Below are positions 46,391 to 56,625 of a stretch of DNA of 64,000 nt, in pieces. The translations under genes were made by a program, and so were the position numbers. Source of the stretch: Neolentinus lepideus HHB14362 ss-1 (Eukaryota > Basidiomycota > Agaricomycetes > Gloeophyllales > Gloeophyllaceae); the NCBI GenBank assembly GCA_001632425.1, contig KV425569.1, forward strand, positions 274,495 through 338,494. Reading direction: 5' to 3'. Numbering within the stretch: position 1 is the first letter of the stretch; every line of letters begins with the position of its first letter. The notes beneath the pieces were generated by a model. It saw nothing but the letters and a program-made list of their open reading frames with translations. It did not search any database and was not told where the DNA came from.

Positions 46391-47557
46391 ATGTTGACCT
46401 CTGAATCAACCCAGAATGTCTGGTTCATCACTGGTCCTTACCCCTCTCCTCCTCTGCGTACTATTTACTAGACCATAATGTAGGTACCTCATCCGCTTTC
46501 GGTAGGCGCCTTGTAGCCATCATCCTCGGGCGTGGAGACCTGTTCATCGTAACTGCGCGCAATCTTGCCAAGATCCAGGAATCCGGGTTCTTCAGCGTCT
46601 CCTCCGCCTCGCGGCTAGAGAATCTCAGGCTATTGCAGCTTGACATCGACTCGGGGTCGGAGGCGATGGTCAAGGAGGCTGTGGGTTCTAGGGCCGCATT
46701 GATTACTGGTAAATAACGCCGCGTGGGCGCAGCAGGGGCTGCTTGAGGAGGGGGTCGAGTGAGTTCATTCCAGGTAATTTCTGGTATGGACGATCTCGGA
46801 TTTCGGTGACTTTGGTAGATCGGATTTGGTGAGGGGGATATACCAGTCGAATGCGTTCTCGATGCTGGACGTGACCACTTTCTGTACTCCCGTACAAGCG
46901 CGAGCGGAGGACGGGAACGATCGTGGTCATTGGGAGTCGGACGAGTTGGATGCCAGAGAATCCAGTAAGTCGATTGAATATAATGGTGTATATCTGTAAA
47001 TACTTACATTGTAATCTTTGTTGCGAAGCGGAGGTATGGAACCATTGACTTATCTGATATATCTGATACTCACTCATCAAGATAAGGATCTACGCATGTC
47101 GAAATCTGCGGTTCGAAGTAAGTCGCAACTAATCTTCGACATCCAATCGTGGCATATTAATTCCATGCATTTTTTGGCCATTGGAGACCCTCTCGGTCGA
47201 ACTCGCTTCCTTTAACATCCGAGTAATAATCGTCGAACCCGGTGCCTTTCGCACGAAGGGCATCTTCGCGCAGCCTTTCTTCCTCGAGAACCAAATCCCG
47301 ACTACTACGAGCTTCGCGCTTCCGCTCAGGCGTTCTACGACTCAATCAATGGGACACAGAAGGGCGACCGCGTCAAGAGAATGGAGACAGTTGTCGACAT
47401 GGTGCGGGGAGAGGGTAGGGCCGCTGAGAAGGAGTGGCCGCTGTACCTGCCGCTGGGCGTGGCAGCTGAGAATACGATTAGGGATGTGTGTCAGAGAATG
47501 TTGGGAATTTTGGATGAATGGAAAGACGTGATGCAGAACGTAGACGTCGACCAATAG
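46391..47557 (+). pseudogene. Short-chain dehydrogenase/reductase, several frameshifts
   Basis: SDR enzymes are NAD(P)-dependent oxidoreductases with a Rossmann fold. ATG 46391 gives MLTSESTQNVWFITG, an intron, then TSSAFGRRLVAIILGRGD, which together form the cofactor-binding T-G-T-S-S-x-F-G motif. LLQLDIDS follows. NNAAWAQQGLLEEG then appears in a different frame near 46706, LDVTT and LPYKRERRTGTIVVIGSRTSW are in two frames near 46865-46970, YAMSKSAV (the Tyr/Lys active-site block) is near 47090, then ELASFNIRVIIVEPGAFRT and PDYYELRASAQAFYDSI after another shift near 47298. It ends at TAG 47557. At least three frame changes cannot be explained by introns with normal sites, so I call it a pseudogene. 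Sequencing indels are the alternative. Confidence 0.72.
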
Positions 47558-48450
47558 GCTTTGTGGTTGGTTAGTAACGAACGTGTGTTCATGGATTTGA
47601 TGCTGACATTCAGAGCCGGCTCTGCGTTTCAATTGATGTTTACCCAGAGGATCGCTCAGCATTGATTGAAGGTCATGGCAAGGGTAAGCTACACTGTGTC
47701 TCATTGTAAGCGATACGGTACTACTCGGCTTCGTGTACGCCCAAGTCCCAATTTCTCAGCGCGCGTGAGTTGTGGTAGGACAAGAGCGTTGCTTGCACAT
47801 GCAATTCATGTTCCTTCTCAAGCCCTGGACGGATGGATTAGGAAACGTCGGAGTAGGAATTTCTGCTCCAGTTTCCTGACTCCTAGTAGACCAACAATGT
47901 CGGTGACAAGCTTATGGCTGAAACTTGCATGCATATGACTAGTGTATGTATGTCTAACGGTGACTAACAATGTTCATTATACACTTTCGAGGGATGATGT
48001 CATTAATTACTGAGCGTGCTTCTGACAGCGGTGACGAAGGAAACTGAAGGAAGCCACATACACATCCCACTATGGAAGTTCACTTGCCATTTCTGGGTGA
48101 CGACGTCCTTCACATAACCCTTCAACAAATCACCTATTTCACATTCCATCGTATAAAGCATCCAGACATAAATCCTCTTCCCTTCTTTCCTCCTCCCATC
48201 ATCTTTCCCCTCACCTGCGACGCGCCACAGGGACTATTCCTGGGCAAAGCCGAAGTCCGCACAGAGTTCAAACACCGACACTCAATCTAGTGGGCTCTTA
48301 TTAGACCCTAGGAGGTGGTGAACTGGGTTAAAGCGGAGAGAAATACCCCACGCTGACCCGCTTACAGAGTTCCCGGTGACGCATTACTGAGCACTTCCCA
48401 TTCTCGGGCCGGAATTCTCACGATCGGGATAACGATTTCCGGAGCGCGTC
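47558..48450. other. Intergenic, upstream region of transaldolase
   Basis: No gene is recognised. The last 100 bp becomes pyrimidine-rich, consistent with a fungal housekeeping promoter. Confidence 0.45.
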
Positions 48451-48460
48451 TGAGTATATA
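48451..48460 (+). promoter_or_regulatory. TATA-like box of the transaldolase gene
   Basis: TGAGTATATA lies about 50 bp before the ATG at 48509 and is followed by a C/T-rich stretch up to the start codon. The position suits a short 5' leader. Function is inferred from motif and position only. Confidence 0.35.
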
Positions 48461-48508
48461 CGCTCGCCCGCAGGCAACCCTCTCATCACGACCACATCTA
48501 TAACGACC

Positions 48509-49650
48509 ATGTCCACTTCTCTCGACCTCCTCAAACAGACCGGCACCGTAGTTGTGTCCGACTCCGGTGACTTTGAGTGTACGTACAGTCACCTATCCGA
48601 TGAGCCGCGATATTGACACTTGCACCTTCCAGCCATCGATGTTTACAAGCCTCAGGTACGATCGCAAATGAGACGGTAATATAAGATAGATATTCTGACT
48701 CTGATCTGCGCAGGATGCTACTACCAACCCGTCGTTGATCCTGGCTGCCGCTGGCAAGCCCGGTTATGCTCGCCTTATTGACAACGCCGTCAAGTATGGG
48801 AAGGAGAAAGGTAGCAACCTCAATGAGCAGACAAACGCTGCTATGGACAGACTGGTGAGTTATGCCGTTATGTCTTTCCAGCGCGGATCTCACCGCCCCA
48901 TAGCTCGTCGAATTCGGCAAGGAGATCCTCGCCATCATTCCGGGCCGTGTCTCTACAGAAGTCGACGCCCGCCTTTCCTTTGATAAGGAAGGCACCAAAG
49001 CCAAGGCCAAAGAGCTCATCAAGCTCTACGAGTCTGTTGGCATCAAGAAGGAGCGTATCCTGATCAAGATCGCCAGTACCTGGGAGGGTATTCAGGCTGC
49101 GCGCGAGCTCGAGCGCGATGATGGCATCCACTGCAACCTGACGTTGCTCTTCGGCTTCGGTCAGGCCGTCGCATGCGCTGAGGCAGGCGTCACTCTCATT
49201 TCGCCGTTCGTCGGCCGCATCCTCGACTGGTACAAGAAGAACCAGCCGAACGGCAACTACAGCGGCGACGACGACCCTGGCGTCCAGTCAGTTAAGAAGA
49301 TCTTTAACTACTACAAGCAGCACAATTACAAGACCATCGTTATGGGTGCGTCCTTCCGTAATGTCGGCGAGATCAGGGCGCTCGCTGGCGTCGACTTCCT
49401 CACCATCTCCCCGTCGCTCCTCGAGGAGCTCAAGAAGTCGACCGAGCCCGTGCCCAAGAAGCTCGACTCGCAGAAAGCTCTCCAGGCGAACCCCATTGCT
49501 AAGGTCTCGTACATCGACAACGAGCCTGAGTTCAGGTGGACGCTCCTCCAGGACCAGATGGCCTTCGACAAGTTGCACGAGGGTATTAAGAAGTTCGCAG
49601 AGGATGGCGAGACGCTGAAGGAGTTGATCAGGAAGAAGCTCCAGGCTTAA
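48509..49650 (+). CDS. TAL1: Transaldolase (pentose phosphate pathway)
   Basis: Transaldolase moves a dihydroxyacetone unit between sugar phosphates in the non-oxidative pentose phosphate pathway, in the cytosol. Four exons: 48509-48578, 48633-48655, 48714-48854 and 48904-49650, giving about 326 residues, the usual length for this class. The start [20 protein letters not shown] leads to [12 protein letters not shown] with the conserved Asp. Then come [20 protein letters not shown] with the Schiff-base Lys, [38 protein letters not shown] and [11 protein letters not shown]. All introns are GT-AG and 48-59 bp. The last exon is GC-rich with strong codon bias, typical of a highly expressed gene. 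Identification is secure. Confidence 0.96.
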
Positions 49651-50819
49651 GCCGATGGGGATTGGCTTTGGGTTTGCGGTTAAGGGGTTTGTAGGCTAAT
49701 AGGCAGAAAGAGAAGAGGCAATCACAATTTGTATTCGAAAATAATTGCGTTTCGTGAATAGACATTTCCATTGTAATGTATCATTCATGTTGCTTTCATC
49801 CTTGCGTTTCGACCTCGGCGCGAGGCTTGAGTACGATTGGGGAAGGCTTGGGCCGGCGGAGCCAGAGGCAATCATGTGATTGGAGAGTTTCAGCACGTGA
49901 TCGGCAGTGGCTGGGATTGTGGCACCGGGAAATCGGGAGCCGGGTCCGAGACGCAGTCACACATACGCGCCGTCGCTCGTGCCTCGCGGCATCCTTATCC
50001 CAACAGTAATGTCGTGGTAAATTCCTGTAAGTCTGCCATTCCGTATATCTATCAGAAGTGCTTCTGAACTGTCATACAGGTCCGCTGATTTGTCACAAGA
50101 TGGAATCTCAGCTATGTCCCTCGTACCCCTGGTAGTAGCATACTGATTCTTAATCGCACTATGTTACTGCTAACACTAAACACTCCCGCAAGACGACGGA
50201 CACACAAGCTTGTGGTCTTGGGAGGCACGCGTGTTGGAATCGCAATTGCTATGTTCGTGTTCTTTTATAGTACTTACTCCGAGATTTATCTAATGCCGGA
50301 GAGAACTTAATGGATCTTACGTGGGAGTCTTACGGAGAGAGATCCCGTCCCTGCCCCAGAGATCCTTAATGGACCTCGTCAGATGAATTACTTATAAGTA
50401 AGGTTGAAACGGTGGACTGGCCCATGGCGATTCCACCGGTCCGACCTACGACTGATGCATGTCAGAGCTTTCTTTCGTATGTCAAACACGACGACACAAG
50501 CATGACGTAGTGCACTTTCAGGTCAAGTTGTTGACGCGCAGCAGAGGTCGGCCCGCCACCACCTGGGAGATTGCCACAGAAGCCCAATGTGGCTGCTGTG
50601 GCTTGGCTTGAGGTTATATGAGGCGAGGACGATGCACAGTCTAGTACAGCCTCTGTTTATTCACGTTGCAATATACAATGTTTGATGAGTGCATCCCAAA
50701 GGGTCACAGCACCCGAAATCGCAATGAGCTCTGTGCCGTTGTCGTGGTTCTGAGCCGGAATATAGGGAAAGAAACCCGCAAGAAATCAGGTAGTTATTCA
50801 CCTCATGAATTCTCTGCAC
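49651..50819. other. Intergenic, no recognised gene
   Basis: 3' regions of two converging genes. No coding frame, RNA gene or repeat could be supported. Confidence 0.5.
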
Positions 50820-53800
50820 TCAAATGAAGGCCCTTGACATCCAATACTTCACCCACATCTCTGTGTCCTGCTCGTCGAGACATTGTAGTTGTTTCAGTGT
50901 GGGACTATCCGCCCGAGCTTTCTCGGTGGCAAATGCTGCGACGCCACCAGCCTCGCCACTAGATGTTTTCGCACCTGCCAGCTTCCGGAAGAAGTCCAAG
51001 ATTCTGATAGCAGGCTGAATGAGGGATATTCAGTAACACAGTTTCGTCAAAAAAGTATGGCTATATGAATGCTTACCACCCGCTCTAGATCCTCAGCCGT
51101 AGCCTTGGTAGCCCGCTGTTCCAACTTCTTCACCCACTCACCAAATGGCACGAGAGGAAGCGACTCTGGGGACTTGTCCAAAGACTTCCTGATTGCAATC
51201 ATGATGTTTGTCCATTTTACGGGTGTGGGATGCACTAAATTAACAGCAAGATGATGCTTTCCGCTTGCTAGACCAACGTCTAGAATTGTCTTTGCCACGG
51301 CTTGCATAGATAGCCAGGAAACGGTCTACGAAACGAGTTCAGCAAGCGCTGGAGAACACAAGAACTACGCTTTACCCCTTGTGAGTCTGGCAAACAACCG
51401 AAAGCTATACTGGACTTCACGAGGATTGACACGCAGTCCGCGGTGGCCCAAGCGCCATCGGGCAGTCCACCGCAGATCTGACCAATACGCAGCACCGTGC
51501 TCTGCAGACCAGTTTCCGAAGCGGCAGCGCTCAAAACCTGCCCAAAAAGTCCATCTTTTGTCAGTGCAGTGTCTCCGTTGAGATGTGGAATAACCCACTC
51601 TTTCCACTACATACTTCCCTTCACCATAGCCACCACCGACCGCAGGCTCCGGTACCGGCAGGATCTCTTCCGGGAACAATCCCTTGGATGCGTCCCATGA
51701 CTGCGCAACGGTGATCGAAGAAGTGAACAGGAACTTGACTTGAGGCCCATACTTCGACGTCAGCGCAAAATGAATCAGGTCTCGCGTTGCGCGAATATGC
51801 GTCCAGGCTGCCGGTGGAGTGGCGCCTTCCACATACATGCTCGAATCAACCGTGTCGTAGCTGTCGAATGGAAGGTTGGCATTAGCCGAAGTATAGCCGA
51901 TTAGCACGTATCGCTCACAGTGCATCAATTTCCTCAGCATACAGCGCAAGGGTCAATTTCCGCTGGACCGTACCCTTTGCCGCTCTCGCCATGGGCTTCG
52001 CAGGATCCGTGATCAGTATCATCTCTTTGAATATCCTGCCAAATTCCGGTGCATTCTTGTTAGCTTCTTCGACAGTCGGCCTGTCCATTCCGTTGGTATC
52101 AATGATTCGCGTCGGATAGTGCCAGAATACGTCTACCTACCAAATCCTGTTCCGGAATTCGATGACAGCCTCCTCGTCCTTAGGGTCGATGGCGTGCGCT
52201 GTTTTAGGCTCGATGAGTACACCAACTTGATCGCGGCCGCGACCAAACATCAAGGTCCGTTGGACCAAGGGATTGTGCAAGATATGGCCTTCCATTGGGG
52301 GAGGCACTGTCTTCTCGCCTTCATGGATTTCTTAGTCCATAGTAAACATGATCAACGGACAGACAGTCTTACCGGACGCGAGAACGAGGACATCATCCGT
52401 TCGACCGACTCTGAATACACGTTGATTCAGCCACCAACTTGTTTCCCTCCATCACTAACTCACAGTCTCCAAAGCCCCGCGATAGTCGGATGCATCTCCC
52501 ATAGATCAGATGTCGCATACCCCTTCGTGTCCGGTACATTCTCCACCGACGGCTGATGCTTCTCATTCGTCTATCCACGCCCATCAGCCCTGCCTATCCT
52601 GTTCTCACCCTCCTAGATAACACTCACCAACATCTGCAGCTCATACGTTCCATCCCCTTGATTGATCCACCGTACCTTCATCCGATCGCTCATTCGCACG
52701 AGAGCCCGGTCTTTTAGAGATTTGGGTATCATCCCAGGCGATTTACATTCAGGAATGATGTCATACAAATGCGAGGGTCCGCCAAATTCGGTGCCGCCAT
52801 ACGTCGTGTTCAGCTTGACGCCGCGTGCCACTAGTGTGTCGCCTGCCTTGGTTGAGAGCGGGCCTCCGGCGAAAGTCTACATAATAAGAAGTGACTTTTA
52901 AGGGCAATCAAGGCAGACTCAGGTTCCACAATCACTGACACATATCTCCATGCTGGTAAGGAAGTCGATCGCCTCAGGCGAATGCGCCCAAGCCTGTTTA
53001 GCGCTCGTAAGTCATCGATAACAGTCTCGAGCCCCATCATCCTTCCACGTACCTCAAAAAAGGATGGCACTGCAATCGCCGTATTCACTCCGCTCTTCTT
53101 CAGCGCCTCGAGCGTGTTCTCCGGAGTGGGCATCACCGGCGGACCGGGGTACTTCGACTGGAACACCACAGTCGCGTACCCTGTGACGAAGTTCGTGTAC
53201 ATCTGCATGTACAGCCCGAACGTGTGGAACGTCGGCGCCATCACCGCGCCCCAGACCATCTCCCGCGGGTGGTAGAGGACCTCGGTCATGACTGCTGGCA
53301 ATGGGAGCGGAATTTAGTGTTGAATGAGTTCAAGTAAGAATCACCTACGCATGGAGCACCAGTGCAGGACCGTTCGGTGCGTCTGCATGATCGGCTTCGG
53401 GAAACCCGTGGACCCGGATGAGTGGAGGTATAGTATAGGATCGTCGAAATTCGGACTCCAGTCTTTGAGCTCGAATGGCTCGAAATGATCGTCAGAAGTC
53501 TCCTTCCCCAGCAGCGGGAACGCATCTGTAAACGCAGGGATCTCGATGATCTCGAGGTCATAGCCTTTGGCTACGAACTCGACTTCGCAGCTGTCCAAGA
53601 AGGGCTTCAAGAACATTTTAGTTGTGAGCAGGCGGTGGCACCGTCTTTGAGAGCAGATGATGGATAGCGGAAGCTGAGTTCCGCGGTGATATAGGGAATG
53701 GCTATATCGCAGCGTAGCTAAAGTCTCAGTTGCCACGCAGATACCTTGCTACGAATACTCACAACCAACCCTGCTCTAGTCATCCCGACCAGGAGCGCCA

Positions 53801-54059
53801 TGTACATCAGAGTATCGCACAGCGCAATGAGCGCGACGACCTCCCCATTCTTCCGACTGCTATCTGCGTGCAGCGCACGTGCGATACGGTGCGACGCTCT
53901 TGCGAACTCTTCGAAAGTGGCATGGACGATCTCCCCGGTGTCCTCCCGTGCAAAGCGAGCGCAGGTACGGCGGGGATTATGGGCGTGGTGGAAATCTGTA
54001 AAACCGGGAAACACGCGAACGGATCCGTCGAGCGGTGGGGTTGCAGGCCTGTCCATCAT
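50820..54059 (-). pseudogene. Adenylate-forming reductase (NRPS-like) with internal deletion and frameshifts
   Basis: Intact relatives are A-T-R proteins: they adenylate a carboxylic acid, load it on a carrier domain and reduce it to an aldehyde with NADPH. Here the A domain is clear: MMDRPATPPLDGSVRVFPG start, LHSSGSTGFPKPI (core A3), FAGGPLSTKAGD, NTTYGGTEFGG, YATSDLWEMHP, VGRTDDVLVLASG, then MFGRGRDQVGVLIEP and EFGRIFKEMILI. After EEIDAL, an intron joins YDTVDSSMYVEGATPPAAWT directly to HIRATRDLIHFALTSKYGP. That skips the carrier domain and the NADPH-binding G-x-x-G-x-x-G half of the reductase. The rest of the reductase follows: FLFTSSITVAQSWD, GGGYGEGKYVVERV, VLRIGQICGG and AVNLVHPTPVKW, ending at 50820. 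One-base losses near 53655 and 53000 shift the frame. As it stands it cannot perform the full reaction. Confidence 0.8.
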
Positions 54060-55365
54060 GATGGTCGTTCGTCAGCTCAATACACCGTAGTAGGGTTTGG
54101 GATGTGTCCTCAATCAGAAGGACTGGGATGGAAATGGTCGTCCAAGGCTCGGACTCTAATACCAGCAGTGCTAAGTGTTCTATGATGAGAGATGGACATA
54201 ACAAACTCGAGTATACCTAATGAACCACGAGCCTCTTGATAACCATACTGTCTCAGCATCATGTGCGCCGAGCGAAGGTCAGAATAAGGTATTGACGCGT
54301 ATTGGTTTATATAGGTTTTGCGATGGCATCTACAGATAGGCAGATATAGAGACCAGTGGGAACTAGTCAAGGATTCCTGAGGAGCTTTCGACGATCTAAC
54401 ACTGCATGTGAATCATCGCAGAGCTTCCTTCGAGTACAATATAGCACAAAATCTGCAAATATTGACAGAAGGGCTGCGTGGAACGATGTAACGTAGTCGT
54501 CTGTAACGGGAAGAGCGCCACTACAATGACTGAGTCAGGTCTAGAGTGTAGATCAGCGCAGTATCCGATACGGGAGTTGAATCGACCAAAAGAAAGGGAA
54601 TTACAAGGGCTATCGTGTAACGGGTACGGTTGTTGCAACGTTGCGAGACCACGCCCGGCACTTAATAAACCATAGCGAGACTAAGAGAGACCCGCGATGG
54701 ACAGAGAGAGCACAAGATGTCGATTACTGGAGTTGGCAAGATAAAGATACGTAGTCAGCGACATCACGTGCTCAGTCACGGTCACGCGGCAAAATCCCTG
54801 TGGCTTTCCTTACTAACGGGCAGTGATATACGGTACAAATACGTTGGATTTCGGGTCGAGCTTGCGAGCTCGCATAAGGTCGAAAAGGGTGCGCTGAAGG
54901 CACCCACACCAGGAATGATAAGAAAAACAGTATTCAAGGCTTGTATTTGTTGAATCCCAAAATTCAGGATTCCCCGGAATTCGAACGCGGGTCCTCCCCT
55001 CTCTCTAACCACTGAACTATTCGGCCTTCATCTGTCTGAATGTGAATTCTCACATACCAACAGCACTGACGCGTGCAACGACGACAGCCAATGGGTGCGA
55101 CGACATCCATGGGTATCCCCATAAGTGGTACTGTAAGCCCGGGCTTGATAAGCTCGACCCGGCCGCGGGACAACGGGCCTATCAGAGCTTTCTCCCGGTA
55201 ACAATGAGCCTAAAACGGAAATGCTCCGGCTCGGGCTCGGGCCATTGCACAACACTATCATTCAATTCAGACATCTCGCTGACGCTCGGGCATGCGTGTA
55301 CATGCGTGTACATAAAGTAACAGATGCTGTGTAGGTACGCTTCACACGAATCTTTTTGCGCGACA
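54060..55365. other. Intergenic, with one Pol III-promoter-like sequence
   Basis: Apart from the tRNA-like sequence at 54966-55026, I see no gene. A frame at 55042-55320 (+) ends in a short direct repeat (CATGCGTGTA twice, 55292-55312) and is probably chance. Confidence 0.45.
54966..55026 (-). other. tRNA-like sequence with A-box and B-box (possible SINE head or tRNA relic)
   Basis: On the minus strand TAGTTCAGTGG (55019-55009) fits the Pol III A-box consensus and CGTTCGAATTCC (54987-54976) is close to the B-box. The boxes are only 22 bp apart, too close for a complete tRNA, the acceptor ends do not pair, and no anticodon arm can be drawn. It may be the head of a tRNA-derived SINE or a tRNA pseudogene. 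Confidence 0.4.
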
Positions 55366-56625
55366 ATGTCTAATAAGCTCTTTCAGCCCGTCCAGGTCGG
55401 CGACGTCACGCTGAAGCACCGCATCGTGTTGGCGCCTTTGACTAGGTATCGCGCAGACGACGATCATGTCCACGGAAAACTTGCCGTTGAGTACTATGCG
55501 CAGCGGGCGAGCTTCCCCGGCACGCTGCTGATCACTGAAGGAACGTTCATCGCTGCTAAAGCGGGCGGGATGAGCAATGTGCCCGGTATCTGGAATGATG
55601 AGCAGATCGCTGGGTGGAGAGAGGTGAGTAGAATGCCAGTTTCCGAGACAACACTAGAGCCGCAATCGCTGTGCGTAGGTGGTGACTGCAGTCCATGCAC
55701 GTGGATGCTATATCTACCTCCAGTTATGGGCCTTGGGCCGCCGCGCAAGACCAGAGGTCTTGGCTCAGGAGGGCATCCAGGACGCATACGTCTCATCCTC
55801 CGACATCCCCGAACCCGGAGCCGAGAAGCGGCCTCGTCCACTCACGATCCCGGAGATAAAGGAGTACGTACAGTTGTACGCCACCGCCGCGTCGAACGCG
55901 GTGCACAAGGCTGGTTTTGACGGAGTGGAGATCCACGGCGCGGGCGGGTACTTGCCGGACCAATTCCTGCAGGATGTGTGCAATAAGCGCAGCGACGAGT
56001 ATGGCGGGTCGGTAGAGAATCGCTGCCGGTTTTCGTTGGAGATGGTCAAGGCCGTGTCGTCTGCGGTGGGCGAGAGCAAGCTAGGCTTCAGGATAAGCCC
56101 ATGGGGCCGCTTTGGAGGTGCGTTCCGGATCTACCTGCAATGTACAGATTAACTCATGTTGTGGCAAGGGATGCGAGAGAAGGACCCCAAGGCAACGTTT
56201 AGCTACTTCCTCCGGAGGCTGCGAGATCTCCATCCTAACCTCGCGTACATCCACATCATGGAGCCGCGTATAGATGGTCCGGTGACTGTAAAGAAGGTTA
56301 CTGAAGGAGACTCGAACGAGTTTATCCGGGAAATATGGGAGCGCACGCCGATCATCAGCTCGGGTGGATATACAAGAGACATGGCGTATGAGGCGGCGGA
56401 GAAATATGGATATTTAGTCGCGTTCGGACGATATTTCATCGCCAACGTGAGTTGATTCTTACGATTACTTCCTGGAGCACGCATGGCTGACGGTAAACGG
56501 TTGTGGAGCCTGATCTTCCTAAGAAGATCGCGGAAGATATCCCGTGGACCAAGTATGATCGGAAGACGTTCTACACGCCGAAAGACCCTGCGGGATACAC
56601 AGACTACCCTTTTGCCAAGCTGTAG
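55366..56625 (+). CDS. Old Yellow Enzyme-family NADH:flavin oxidoreductase
   Basis: OYE enzymes use FMN and NAD(P)H to reduce activated C=C bonds. In fungi some act in secondary metabolism or stress. ATG 55366 gives MSNKLFQPVQVGDVTLKHRI, then LAPLTRYRADDDHV and the EYYAQRAS block. An intron (about 55625-55678) precedes VTAVHARGCYIYLQLWALGR. Then come the signature GFDGVEIHGAGGYLPDQFL (active-site H-x-A-x-G-Y-L region), NKRSDEYGGSVENRCRF and LGFRISPWGRFGG. A second intron ends at 56171. LAYIHIMEPRIDG, PIISSGGYTRDMA and VAFGRYFIANPDLPKKI (FMN phosphate site) follow, after a third intron near 56449-56509. It ends TDYPFAKL at 56625. The usual Asn of the H-x-x-N substrate pair is G-A here (HGAGG rather than HGANG), worth checking. 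Otherwise length and order are normal. Confidence 0.9.

Noticed and set aside
51365..51949. 194-codon frame as an independent dehydrogenase
   Set aside because: It is the remaining C-terminal half of the reductase domain of the adenylate-forming reductase and continues in another frame to 50820.
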